From the NCBI GenBank assembly GCA_016182605.1, contig JACPGE010000119.1, positions 51,802 to 115,801 of the forward strand: a DNA stretch of 64,000 nt. Direction: 5' to 3'. A program made the translations under genes and the position numbers. Below the pieces are notes generated by a model that searched no databases, was not told where the DNA came from, and saw only the letters and a program-made list of their open reading frames with translations. This DNA comes from Candidatus Hydrogenedentota bacterium. Lineage in GTDB: Bacteria; Hydrogenedentota; Hydrogenedentia; Hydrogenedentales; JAEUWI01. Positions 34,238 to 44,079 of the stretch are shown in pieces. Position 1 is the stretch's first letter. Every line of letters starts with the position of its first letter.

Positions 34238-37200
34238 CTACTTGTGGCCGGGGCTGGCCGGGGTGAACCAGGGAATGCTCATGGTGGAAACCCCGATTTT
34301 GCCGGGCACGTGGGAGAGATCGGGGACAATGGCCGCGCGGGGCGCGAGCGTGCTGCGGTGTTCCGATCCGCCGGGAAACCATTCCGTAGAGGGCATCATT
34401 CCGGGCGCAACGAGCAGGGAGAACAACTGTGCGTGCCGGGCCTGAATCGTGAGATCGAATTCGTTGCAGACGATAAAGGTGCGTGAGTCCACGTAACGGT
34501 GGAATCCGGGATGATCAGTGAAAGCCGGATAGAGCGCGTTTTCTGCATAATCGTAATACGACGGCGATGGCATGCTGGTGACCGGGCCAAACACAGGGAT
34601 ACCGGGAAGCAGTCCCTTGCCTGCTTTGAGGAAGGTGAGCGCGTCCAGGTGGAGCGGCTCCAGCGGGTAACGGGTGCCGAGGCCGGTGAGCCACACGAGG
34701 CCGTTGGGATTGCAGCCCAGGACATAATCGGCGGAGAGGCTGATGGCGTTGAAATACTCCTGGACCTGATCGGGCTGCATCCCGTCGATGGAAAGCTTGG
34801 CGGCAATTCGCATGACGTATTCCCCAACCGCAGTACCCTGTCCCCACGTGGGTTGCATGCCGAGTTTGCGGCCGTTCCGGTGGGCGTAAAGGCCGGCGAC
34901 GTCCTCCACGGCGTTCGTGGCATCGCCTTCCAGGTCGTTTACCGCAATCTCGCGCAGTTGCGGGTCGTATCCCAGGCCGCTGAAATAGCCGAGCAAATAA
35001 TCGTTGGCGACCGGTTGGACAGGATCCATATAGGAGGAGGTCCAGGGAAGCAATGTGAAATTGCCGTCATAGGCGCCCCTGCCAAACTTGTTCATGGCGT
35101 GCCACGCATCTTCATACAGGGTGGCGTACTCGTAATCCTGCGTGAGCCGGAAGAGTTCGCCCGCGCCATAAAAGACGGCACCCCGGCTTGCCGTGCCCAA
35201 GCCCTGGGCAATCGCATAGCCGTAGGCGCGCACGGCGCGCTCTTCGAGATCGGCGGCACGGACCGCATCGAACGGGGCCACCAGCCGCGATGCCTGGGCG
35301 AAGAGTCCGGCGCACCGCATCGTGTGAAACGCGTCTTTCCCGTAGGTCCAATAGGGAAGCTCGTCCTTGTCGGCAAAATAGATGCCCAAGGGGTGCCGGT
35401 AGGACTCGACGCCCATGCGCACGCCGCCATCGGCTTCCTGAAGCTGCTCCCAGCCCTGGATATTCCAGAGGGCCTCGTCGAGCATGTCCGGAATACCATT
35501 GCCACTTTCCGGAATGAGGAGCTGTCCGTCGGAGAAGCTGTCGCGATTCACTTCGTACGCGCGCATTAACAGCATCGGCAGCACGGAGTGAATCATCTGC
35601 ACGTCGAAGTCACCTGCGTCATGATGACCGCCCTGAAACAACCGCTCGCCGGTCTTCGGTTGCGTTTCGGTGTAGAAGACCCGCAGCCCGGTGAGATCGC
35701 CCGTGTATATCTGCGGATGATCGGGCGGACGCGTCGACCATTCGGTCCAGTCACTGGTGAGATCGCGTCCCCAACGGTTGTACGTCAGGCCGCGCAGCAC
35801 CGTAAAAAATGCCTTGAACACGGCCGTCTCCGAAACCTGCGTGGGCCAGGAAACCCCGACCCCGGGGAGTTGCACCCTATAGAAAGCGCCTTCGGTCTGG
35901 GGCAGTGCCGACAAGTCAATCTCGAAGACGGGACCCGCGGCATCGGTGTCGGCCGCGCGGCGCAACGCCACGGGAATGCCGCTCAATACCTGGGCGCGGG
36001 CGCTCAACGCGTCGATGGGATCGAAGAGGACATTGGCCGTGCCCGGCACATCGGACTCGGTAAGTGCGCCTCCATCCCCGAGCCAGGCGCTGACGTAGGC
36101 CCAGCGCTCCGTCGCACGCGGGCTGTAACCCACCTGGTTTACCTGAATGACCGGCGTTTCCAGGTACTTGTCGCTGAAGGGCACATAAACGTCCAGGCCG
36201 AGGGGACCACTGATCTGCAAATTTTCATGACTGCCGATCGCTTCTCCCAGACGCAGAAACAGGTGGTGATCCACATGCAGGATTTCCAGATGGTCATTTG
36301 CGCCGTAGCCCGTTTCATAGTCCGGCTGTTCCACGGGCATGGAACGGCGATGCACGGAAAGCACAGGGATGGTGCTGCCGTCCTTCCGAAGTACCGACCA
36401 CGGCCCTGCCTGCCAGGCCGCACCCGTGTCGCCCACCAGGGTGTCGACTCCGCCATCATGCACATCCGTGGCGAGACTGAAGGAATGCACGTTGCGGTTT
36501 TCCATCACGAGCAGGAGAAGGTCTGGCGCCAGTGCGTGTACTTCCCGCAGGGGCGTATCCAGCGCCGCGCGCGGGCCCCCCGGGGTGCGGGCATGCGCCG
36601 TGCCCGCATAGAGGCCGGCGGGGGTGTCTATCTCCACCCGCGCAAACATATCGGTGGCGGCACTGAGCTGCTGAAAAGTGTACGACTTGGCACTGGGCGT
36701 AAGTGTGGCGACGAGGCGCTGACTGGGCAATGGCGCTTGGGGGGCCGCCCCCATCTCCGGGCCAAAATAAACGCGGACGCCGGTGGCATTGGCGGGAATC
36801 CCCCAGGAGATGGCCACGGAACTGGACGTAACCGCGTCGGTGTCGATCGGAAGCAGATACGCGTCGAGCCCCAAGTCCACGCCTGTGCCTTCGAGATCCA
36901 CACTCACTGTGGGCGCCAGGGGATCGCTCGACGAGACCAGCAGTTCGGCTTCCGCAGTACTGGGCATGCCCGGCTGGAAAAACACCTGAATGGTTGTGCT
37001 GTCGCCCGCGTTGATAGAAAGAGGCGCGGGCGGTGTCACGGAAAAGGCATCCAGACCGGCATTGAGGCCATAAATGGAAAGCGGCTGATTGCCCGCATTG
37101 GAAATCTCGATGTCCCAGGCCAGGTGCTGTCCCGCGGGCACTTCACCAAAGCGCAGTTGTGACTTGGAAAGAACCAGCGCGGGCGCCAAGCCCAGTCCGC

Positions 37201-38077
37201 TCACTGCAATCGCGGTCTGATTGCCCATGGGGGTGGGGTTGTGGTTCAGCACAAGATTGGCGGCATTGTCACCATGAACCACGGGGTGAAAACGCACTTC
37301 GATCGCGCGTGACGCACCCGCTGCGAGTGAAAACGCCCCTGAGTCCGTCTCGAAAGACGCGCTATGTGCACCCTCAAAATAGATGGACTGGACAGTCAGC
37401 GGCGCGGTGCCGCGGTTCGTGATGCTGAACGTGACCGCTGTCTCCTGGCCCACGTCTTCCGATCCGCAATTCACGGGCGGTGTAGGACCCAGCCAGGGCG
37501 CTGCGGCGGGGTTTACCACGTCATAGTCGATGGCCCAGACCTCATCTATATAAATCTTGTGGCCGGCCGTGGGCTGGGCCGTGCCAAAGCTGAGTGTGTC
37601 GATAAGTCCCATCTGATAGGTGGCGGTCTTCAGGACACTGCTGGGTATCCGCACCAGTTGATACGACGTAGTCAAGGCGCCACCTTCGATGTAGGGGGCA
37701 ATCGGCACCTGATTGCTGGAGTTGGGATACCCCCGGACCTGGAAGGAAAAGGTCTTCCCGGACTGATTCGATCGGGCCCAAAACCAGATCTCATCGAACT
37801 GGGAGATATCATCCCGGTAGGAGGGCAGCCCGCTCAGATTGACAAGCGGGGCATTGTGCTGCGTGGGTGTGCCTTCCAGGCACGCCCCCCCGCGAACGGG
37901 AGTCATGGTGCTTCGCACCCCGTTGCTCACGCCGAAGGGCGTCTCCGCGTCGAAGATCGCCACATTTTGCGGCGTGCCGGCGGCAGCCGTGCCCGGAATG
38001 ATCGCACAGAACAAACCCGCGCAAATGGCCAGGGCGCTCAAGGCGCTGTAGGTTAATGAATGAATCGATTGTGACAC
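34238..38077 (-). CDS. Secreted GH9 protein, copy 2, with choice-of-anchor/HYDIN-like domains
   Basis: Protein of 1279 residues if it starts at GTG 38077, which gives a clean signal peptide (about 1-33). N-terminal module (NVAIFDAETPFGVSNGV...FDEIWFWARSNQ), then two HYDIN/ASPM-type beta domains (VNCGSEDVGQETAVTFSITN; RFGEVPAGQHLAWDIEISN). A FnIII-like domain precedes the CelD Ig domain (IQVNQVGYSPRATERWAY), and the GH9 barrel has GGHHDAGDFD near 819, ESGNGIPDMLDEA and the acid Glu in CNEFDLTI. It shares order and wording with copy 3 but has no lipobox and no Big_2 repeats. Middle gene of the operon. Confidence 0.88.
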   Translation of the reverse strand: MSQSIHSLTYSALSALAICAGLFCAIIPGTAAAGTPQNVAIFDAETPFGVSNGVRSTMTPVRGGACLEGTPTQHNAPLVNLSGLPSYRDDISQFDEIWFWARSNQSGKTFSFQVRGYPNSSNQVPIAPYIEGGALTTSYQLVRIPSSVLKTATYQMGLIDTLSFGTAQPTAGHKIYIDEVWAIDYDVVNPAAAPWLGPTPPVNCGSEDVGQETAVTFSITNRGTAPLTVQSIYFEGAHSASFETDSGAFSLAAGASRAIEVRFHPVVHGDNAANLVLNHNPTPMGNQTAIAVSGLGLAPALVLSKSQLRFGEVPAGQHLAWDIEISNAGNQPLSIYGLNAGLDAFSVTPPAPLSINAGDSTTIQVFFQPGMPSTAEAELLVSSSDPLAPTVSVDLEGTGVDLGLDAYLLPIDTDAVTSSSVAISWGIPANATGVRVYFGPEMGAAPQAPLPSQRLVATLTPSAKSYTFQQLSAATDMFARVEIDTPAGLYAGTAHARTPGGPRAALDTPLREVHALAPDLLLLVMENRNVHSFSLATDVHDGGVDTLVGDTGAAWQAGPWSVLRKDGSTIPVLSVHRRSMPVEQPDYETGYGANDHLEILHVDHHLFLRLGEAIGSHENLQISGPLGLDVYVPFSDKYLETPVIQVNQVGYSPRATERWAYVSAWLGDGGALTESDVPGTANVLFDPIDALSARAQVLSGIPVALRRAADTDAAGPVFEIDLSALPQTEGAFYRVQLPGVGVSWPTQVSETAVFKAFFTVLRGLTYNRWGRDLTSDWTEWSTRPPDHPQIYTGDLTGLRVFYTETQPKTGERLFQGGHHDAGDFDVQMIHSVLPMLLMRAYEVNRDSFSDGQLLIPESGNGIPDMLDEALWNIQGWEQLQEADGGVRMGVESYRHPLGIYFADKDELPYWTYGKDAFHTMRCAGLFAQASRLVAPFDAVRAADLEERAVRAYGYAIAQGLGTASRGAVFYGAGELFRLTQDYEYATLYEDAWHAMNKFGRGAYDGNFTLLPWTSSYMDPVQPVANDYLLGYFSGLGYDPQLREIAVNDLEGDATNAVEDVAGLYAHRNGRKLGMQPTWGQGTAVGEYVMRIAAKLSIDGMQPDQVQEYFNAISLSADYVLGCNPNGLVWLTGLGTRYPLEPLHLDALTFLKAGKGLLPGIPVFGPVTSMPSPSYYDYAENALYPAFTDHPGFHRYVDSRTFIVCNEFDLTIQARHAQLFSLLVAPGMMPSTEWFPGGSEHRSTLAPRAAIVPDLSHVPGKIGVSTMSIPWFTPASPGHK

Positions 38078-38100
38078 ATGAACCTGTGACTTTCTTCGGG

Positions 38101-41100
38101 TTACTGATCCGAAGGAACGATGCTTACACGCGGCGCAAGCGTATTGCGGTGCTCCGAGCCACCCGGACGCCACGAATCGGGGGGCATCAGGCCGGGCGCC
38201 ACCAGCACACTGAGGATTTGTGCCTGCCGCGCGGTAACCGTGATATCGAACTCGTTGGTGTTTACAAACGTGCGGATGTCCGCATAACGCCGGAGCAGCG
38301 GGTGTTCGCCGTACTCTGGATACATGCAGTTGCCACCGTAATCATAATACGATGCATTGCCGCGATTCAGGGTCGGGCCGAATATCGCAATCCCGGGCAT
38401 GAGGCCTTTGCCGTCCGCAAGGAAGGCGAGCAGATCGCTGTGCAGCGGTTCGCGCGGGTATTGGGTGCCCAGGCCGGACAGCCACACATTCCCGATCGGA
38501 TTGCATCCCAGCACGTAATCGGCGGCGATGCTGAGCACGTTAAAGAGTTCCTGGTCCTGATCCGGCGTCAACTGGCGGAACTGCAGATCGGCAATGGCGC
38601 GCATGGCATACTCGCCGGCGGCAACCCCCTGTGCCCAAGTGGGTGGCAGGCTGGCCGGCCGGCCATTGCGATGCGCATGAAAGGTCTCCAATTCTTCGAT
38701 GGTGGCTTCGGCCTGATCGCCGAAAGATTCCACCGCCACCTCCACATGCTCTGGCAGCGCCATGCCGCTAAGGTAATATGCTTGCAGATAATCCACTGCG
38801 ACTGGCTGCTGGCCTTCGAGCGTAAATGACGAGGTCCACGGAATGAGGCGGCCACTGTTGCCCTGGAAGCTGAAAGCCCCCTTGCCAAATTTGTCCACTG
38901 CGTTCCAGGACTCCACAAAAAGATCGCGGTAGCGCTGCTCGCCCGTCAGCCGGAGCAGTTCACCCGCGCCGTAGAACAATCCGCCCCCATTGGCCGGGCC
39001 GATCCCGTTCGCAATGGCGTAGTCGTAGGCGGCGACGGCGCGATCCCGGAGCAGCGCCGCGCGATCCGGCGCAAAAGTCTCGATTAACGTGGCTGCCTGT
39101 GCGAAGAGGCCGGCGCAACGCATCGTGTGGGCGGATTCACGGCCATAGGTCCAGAAGGGCAGCACCTCTTCATCGGCATAGTAGATGCCCGATGGGTGCC
39201 GCCATGATTCGGCCCCCTGCCGCACGCCGCCGTCGCTTTCTTGCAGGAATTCCCAGCCGCGGATGTTCCAAAGCGCTTCGTCGAGGATGTCCGGAATGCC
39301 GTTGCCGCTCTCAGGCAGAATGAGCTGGCCATCCGTGTAGGCTTCGCTGTTCAGCTCGTACGCGCGCATGAGCAGCATCGGGAGCAGATAGTGCACCATC
39401 TGCAAATCGAAATCGCCCGCGTCGTGGTGGCCGCCAGACATGGGCCGTGCGCCCGTGAGCGGCTGATCCTGCGGATAGAAAGCGCGCAACCCGTTCATGT
39501 CCCCGGTGTAGAGCAGCGTGAGATCCGGTGGGCGCGGCGAGAACTCGGTCCATTCCGGCCGCAAATCCCGCCCAAAACGGTTGTAGAACACGCCACGCAA
39601 CGAGACGAAGAACGACTTGAAGACGGCGGTCTCATTGATCTGCGTGGGCCAGGAGACGCCCACACCCGGCACCTGCACACGATAGACCGTGTTTTCCGCA
39701 GGGGGCACCGCGCTCAAGTCAATATCATCGACCGGACCGCCGGAGTCCACATCCATGGCGGCACGCTCGGCTATCGGCAGCGACGCGGTGGCCACGGTGC
39801 GCGCTTCCGCGGGATCTTCCGGCTCGATCAGCATCTTCGCGCTCGTGGGGAAATTGCCGAGCGGCAGCGGGCCGCCATCGCCCATCCAACCCGAGATATA
39901 CGCATAGCGGCGCGTGGCGCGCGGGCTATAACCCACTTGGTTCAACTGAATCGAGGGCGCCTCGATGTACTTGTCGCTAAAGGGAACGAGGATATCCAGG
40001 GTGTAGCTGCCGGTATCCCGGAGGACCGTGGGGCCCTGTATGCGCAACACTTCCGAATTGCCGACGGGCTCGGCAAGATCGAGGTAAATCGCGTGATCCA
40101 CATCGCAGAAATGCGATCGGAAATCGGGCTTGAGGCCCGTCGAGTAGTACGGCTGCCCCACAGGCACAGAGCGGCGGTAGACGTTTTGCACGGCGATGGC
40201 CGAACCGTCGGCGCGTGTGACGGTCCAGGGGCCCGCTGCCCAGGCCTCGCCTTCATAGCCCACGAGCATGTCCACACCCAGGTCGAGTGTGTCGGACCGG
40301 GTACTGAAGGAAGCCACAAAGGAATTGTCGAGCACAACGGAGAGGACATCCGGCGCGTAGCCGAAAACGGCGCGCACGGGCGTTTCCAGCGCGGCGCGCG
40401 GCCCGCCAATGGTCTTGGCGTGGCAGAAGCCGCTGTACGTGCCGCCGGGCACGTCGATTTCCACCCGAAGAAACGCATGCATGTTCGCAGCCAGATTCTC
40501 AGCCACATAGGAAGTCGCATCTCCTGGCAGCGTCGCAAGCAGCACTTCCGCGGAGAGCGGCTGATTGGGCTGGGAGGGCGGCTCGGGCCCCAGATAGACC
40601 CGCACTGCCGTGGCCCCGGTATACAACGGCCAATCCAGTGTGGTGCTGCTCGAGGTGGTGTCCCGCTGTTCCACAGCGGTCGTGGCAGACTCGAAGCCGT
40701 CGTTGGTTGACTTGCCCGAAACGAGAATGAAGACCTCGGGCGCCTTCGCCGCATTCGACCGTATGACCAGGGTGTCTTGAAGGTTCGCAACGGCAATGGG
40801 GGCGAAGGTGGCCATGACGGCTTGGGTCTCTCCGGGCGCCAGCGTGAAGGCGTCCGGGGTAACGAGGATGCTTTCCGTGGCGGTGTCAATCCGGGATACT
40901 TCAAGCGGCTGATTGCCGGGATTGAGCACCGTGAACTGCCAATTGACTTCGGAGCCCACCGTAACGGTTCTGAAATCGAGGGCGTTCACCGAAACCTGAA
41001 TGTCTGGAGCAACGGCGCGTGCCCGGAGCGGCACGTTAAGGAAACTGCCAAAAGGTGTGTTGTTGAACTGCAATCGGGCGAGCGCCGTCTTCACACCGGG

Positions 41101-43107
41101 AGCGTCGGGCTGAAACTGGAAAGTCACGTTGCCCGTTCCGCCCGCGGGCACTGCAAAGGGGGTGAAATCGACGCTGAATCCGGGGCCGTTCTGTTCCGTC
41201 AAGGAGACGCCGTTGACCTGCAAGGGCGCAGCGCCGTTATTCTCAATGGGGAGCGCCAGATCAACCGGCGCCGCGCCGAACGGAATATCCCCGAAGTCGG
41301 CGGATACCAATGTGCCGACAAAGGGGGCCTCGTCGGGATTGGGAGCCGTGAGATTGATCGCCCAGACATCGTCAATGAAGAGACGGTGCCCTTCGTTCGG
41401 AAGCGCCTTGCCAAAGCGGAGCCCGTCTACAAGCTCCAGCATGTAGTCCACCGTTATCAGATCGGCGATGGGTATCCGTACGCGCCGGTATTGCCGGTCA
41501 ATCTGGCCGCCTTCTATATAATCGGAAATGAGCACCGTGTTGCTGGATTTGTTTTTCGTGAAGTTGCGCACGGTGAAATCCGAGTCGACTCCGTCCCGGT
41601 CCGCCTTAATGAAGAACCAGATCTCGTCAAAGCTGGAAATATCGATCCGGAAGGAGGGGAACGGGGACAAGAGCAGCGTGGGCCCGGCGACCGCCGTAGG
41701 CATGATTTCCAGGCAGCCTTCTCCATGGAAGGGGGAGGTGGTATTGCGCGTGACCTGCTCCGTGCCGAAAGGCAATTCGCCATCGAAGATCAGGCGGTTG
41801 GACTGCCCCTCAATAACCACAACCTCGCCAATCGCGGTCACGCCGCTCTCCGTGCCGCGCACCGTGATGGTGGATGCGCCGACGGAGCGCCCGGTAACCG
41901 CGCCCAGCGCGTCAATGGTGGCCACCTCGGGCGCGCTGGATGTCCAGAAAAACGTATCGATGGGATCGCTTGAGCTGGCGCTGAAAATGCCCACGCTTCC
42001 GGGTTCCAGTTGCAGCGTCGGCGGGGACAACACGATCACGGCCGTCTCATCGGGCTCATCGCGGGTTTCCACGAGGATGGGCGTGCTCGCGGCAAGGCCG
42101 CTCAAACTGCCGCGCGCCGTGATGGTGGTGGCGCCCTCCGTCTGGCCGGTTGCGATGCCTTCCTCATCGACCGTGGCAATGGCTTCGTTTGCGGAACTCC
42201 ACAGAATGGCGTCGTTCGGCACGTTTGAAACGGCGGCCAGCGTAAAAATCTGGGCGATCTCCACCACGGGATTGGGCGTGGTGATCGAAAGCTGCGGCTC
42301 CGGTTCCGCTACAGCAATCAGGATCGCGTCAGAGGCCGAAGAAAGCGCTCCCATTACCGTGATCGTGGTTTCTCCGGCCTGGATCGCCGTCACGAGCCCC
42401 GCCGCATTCACCGTGGCCGCCGCTTCGTTCGAACTGCTCCACACGAACGTATCGCCCGAAACCGTAGAGCCCGCCACTAGCGCCAGGGTTGACCCTTCTG
42501 TGAGCGTGACATCCCCGGAATTCTCTATGGTGACCCGGGGCAATGCCGCCGTAATGCTCAAGTCGAGCGTGTCCGACAGTCCCGAAACCGAGCCCCGGGC
42601 GGTGATGGTAACGGGACCAATGGCCACCCCCGTGACCACACCCGACGCGGAAACAGTAGCAATACCCGTGTTGGATGATTCCCAAAGTATCGTGTCGCCC
42701 ACCGCCGTGGATAGCGCGGAGAGCGTCAGTGTCGACTCGGCTGGAAGCATCGTGCTTGACGGCAGCGTAATGGTGAGGGCGGGAGGCGGAACGTTGACCA
42801 CTATACCGACCGTCTGGCCCTGGCCAGAATGGCTGCCCATCGCCGTAATGTTGACCGTGCCGCTGGTCAGAGCGGTCACCCGTCCGGTCGTGTCCACGGT
42901 GGCAATCGTGACATCCGAGCTGCTCCATGCGATAACGTCGGCCACATCGCTTGAACTGGCGGTCAACTGCAGGCTTTCCCCGATTTCGAGATCGGGGGCG
43001 CTGCCGCCAAAGGAGACGAGGACCTGTGGCTCCCCCCCTGTCGGTGTGCAACCGGCAGCAATAAGCATTAGGCCAGCCGCCAAGATGACCACAGCCCGGA
43101 AACTCAT
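38101..43107 (-). CDS. GH9 lipoprotein, copy 3, with Ig-like (Big_2) and HYDIN-like domains
   Basis: Protein of 1668 residues. A lipoprotein signal ends LIAAGC with Cys20, so it should be lipid-anchored. Five Big_2-type Ig repeats (VTALTSGTVNITAMG, VTGVAIGPVTITARG, VTAIQAGETTITVMG, ATGQTEGATTITARG, VTGRSVGASTITVRG) span about 30-450. Then come the carbohydrate-binding-like module, two HYDIN-type domains, a FnIII-like domain and the CelD Ig/GH9 pair with GGHHDAGDFD near 1227, ESGNGIPDILDEA and acid Glu in TNEFDITVTA. ATG 43107 has a strong GGAGG. It is first in the operon; copy 2 starts 23 bases after its stop. Likely a cell-surface polysaccharidase held off the membrane by its Ig stalk. Confidence 0.9.
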   Translation of the reverse strand: MSFRAVVILAAGLMLIAAGCTPTGGEPQVLVSFGGSAPDLEIGESLQLTASSSDVADVIAWSSSDVTIATVDTTGRVTALTSGTVNITAMGSHSGQGQTVGIVVNVPPPALTITLPSSTMLPAESTLTLSALSTAVGDTILWESSNTGIATVSASGVVTGVAIGPVTITARGSVSGLSDTLDLSITAALPRVTIENSGDVTLTEGSTLALVAGSTVSGDTFVWSSSNEAAATVNAAGLVTAIQAGETTITVMGALSSASDAILIAVAEPEPQLSITTPNPVVEIAQIFTLAAVSNVPNDAILWSSANEAIATVDEEGIATGQTEGATTITARGSLSGLAASTPILVETRDEPDETAVIVLSPPTLQLEPGSVGIFSASSSDPIDTFFWTSSAPEVATIDALGAVTGRSVGASTITVRGTESGVTAIGEVVVIEGQSNRLIFDGELPFGTEQVTRNTTSPFHGEGCLEIMPTAVAGPTLLLSPFPSFRIDISSFDEIWFFIKADRDGVDSDFTVRNFTKNKSSNTVLISDYIEGGQIDRQYRRVRIPIADLITVDYMLELVDGLRFGKALPNEGHRLFIDDVWAINLTAPNPDEAPFVGTLVSADFGDIPFGAAPVDLALPIENNGAAPLQVNGVSLTEQNGPGFSVDFTPFAVPAGGTGNVTFQFQPDAPGVKTALARLQFNNTPFGSFLNVPLRARAVAPDIQVSVNALDFRTVTVGSEVNWQFTVLNPGNQPLEVSRIDTATESILVTPDAFTLAPGETQAVMATFAPIAVANLQDTLVIRSNAAKAPEVFILVSGKSTNDGFESATTAVEQRDTTSSSTTLDWPLYTGATAVRVYLGPEPPSQPNQPLSAEVLLATLPGDATSYVAENLAANMHAFLRVEIDVPGGTYSGFCHAKTIGGPRAALETPVRAVFGYAPDVLSVVLDNSFVASFSTRSDTLDLGVDMLVGYEGEAWAAGPWTVTRADGSAIAVQNVYRRSVPVGQPYYSTGLKPDFRSHFCDVDHAIYLDLAEPVGNSEVLRIQGPTVLRDTGSYTLDILVPFSDKYIEAPSIQLNQVGYSPRATRRYAYISGWMGDGGPLPLGNFPTSAKMLIEPEDPAEARTVATASLPIAERAAMDVDSGGPVDDIDLSAVPPAENTVYRVQVPGVGVSWPTQINETAVFKSFFVSLRGVFYNRFGRDLRPEWTEFSPRPPDLTLLYTGDMNGLRAFYPQDQPLTGARPMSGGHHDAGDFDLQMVHYLLPMLLMRAYELNSEAYTDGQLILPESGNGIPDILDEALWNIRGWEFLQESDGGVRQGAESWRHPSGIYYADEEVLPFWTYGRESAHTMRCAGLFAQAATLIETFAPDRAALLRDRAVAAYDYAIANGIGPANGGGLFYGAGELLRLTGEQRYRDLFVESWNAVDKFGKGAFSFQGNSGRLIPWTSSFTLEGQQPVAVDYLQAYYLSGMALPEHVEVAVESFGDQAEATIEELETFHAHRNGRPASLPPTWAQGVAAGEYAMRAIADLQFRQLTPDQDQELFNVLSIAADYVLGCNPIGNVWLSGLGTQYPREPLHSDLLAFLADGKGLMPGIAIFGPTLNRGNASYYDYGGNCMYPEYGEHPLLRRYADIRTFVNTNEFDITVTARQAQILSVLVAPGLMPPDSWRPGGSEHRNTLAPRVSIVPSDQ

Positions 43108-43119
43108 GTGGGTGCCTCC

Positions 43120-43140
43120 TCGATCACCGGCGATGATCGA
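43120..43140. repeat. Inverted repeat next to the GH9 operon ribosome site
   Basis: TCGATCA (43120-43126), 7-base loop, TGATCGA (43134-43140), immediately upstream of the GGAGG site on the minus strand. It could be an operator or a leader hairpin affecting translation. A minus-strand TATACT at 43222-43217 is a possible -10 without a good -35. Confidence 0.4.
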
Positions 43141-43279
43141 ATTTTTCATCTACCTAGTTTTCCCCGCAGCAAGTGCACGATGGAGCGTATGACGGGATTC
43201 CGGCCTCGCAACAGGCAGTATAACACACCCCCCGGCAGCACGGCCGGCAGGCTTGGCAGCAACCCCGTGCGCACACTGG

Positions 43280-43978
43280 CTAGCCTGCCTCTTCATCCAT
43301 CGGGCTTCGGCTCGAATGCACCGCCGGGCCCGAGGTCCAATCCAAATTTACCGATCGGTGCTCCACATCGCGGGAATGCGGCGTGCCCTCGCGATGGCGG
43401 TTCCTGCCCTCCTCCGGCTCTTCTTCTTGGTGGATCTGATCCGGGAACATGCCCAGCATCCGGCCAATGACTTCCGCAGCCTGAACTTGCACCGACTCTG
43501 ACGCGGCATGGAGCATCTTGTCCATCAGCACCTGCTTCACCAAGCGGCGGGTCTCATCATTGAATTCGCTGCCCAGCACCTGATCGGGGCCGGGTTCCGG
43601 CAGTTCGATGGGCTTGCGGTTGCGCCCGGCCACACATTGGGAGCGGGCGCTCTGAATCTCCGGACTGTCTGGAAAGCGGCGCGCCAACGCATCGAAGATG
43701 GCAAGCGCTTCACCAAAACGGCCCTCGCAGTACAGATCGGCGGCGCGGCCAAACTCGCGCTTGGCCGCTTCATCCGGCGCGGCGCCCTTCTGCCACTTGC
43801 GGCTGGTCTCGCCATTCCAGGGATCGTTGAAAGGTGCGGCCTTCGCCTTGCCGTTTTCGCTGCTGCGACCGATCGGAATCTTCTTGCCGCACGCGGGGCA
43901 CATTCCCATTTTACCGATCGCGGAGCGGGGCACTTTCATCCGCTGTCCGCACTCACATGTCAAGAATATTGTTCGCAT
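43280..43978 (-). CDS. Zinc-ribbon protein with TPR-like helical region
   Basis: Protein of 232 residues. An N-terminal zinc ribbon (CECGQRMKVP...CPACGKKIPI) is followed by a linker, a TPR-like helical pair (AADLYCEGRFGEALAIFDAL, residues about 80-105) and a helix-rich region near 150-180. The last 45 residues are polar and low-complexity. No enzyme motif is seen. The zinc-ribbon start is shared with the next gene, suggesting related roles. Function unknown. Confidence 0.7.
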   Translation of the reverse strand: MRTIFLTCECGQRMKVPRSAIGKMGMCPACGKKIPIGRSSENGKAKAAPFNDPWNGETSRKWQKGAAPDEAAKREFGRAADLYCEGRFGEALAIFDALARRFPDSPEIQSARSQCVAGRNRKPIELPEPGPDQVLGSEFNDETRRLVKQVLMDKMLHAASESVQVQAAEVIGRMLGMFPDQIHQEEEPEEGRNRHREGTPHSRDVEHRSVNLDWTSGPAVHSSRSPMDEEAG

Positions 43979-44079
43979 ACGTTATTAATTCACCAAAGGT
44001 TGCCCATATTGTACCGTGTTTCGCGAGAAAACGCATCGTATAATTATTTACAGCCCAATCGCTTATGCTAAAAATGCGA

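Noticed and set aside
41528..43192. Long plus-strand frame (about 554 codons) opposite GH9 copy 3
   Set aside because: It is antisense to Big_2 repeats and consists of Val/Thr/Ser/Ala-rich repeats caused by codon bias of the real gene.
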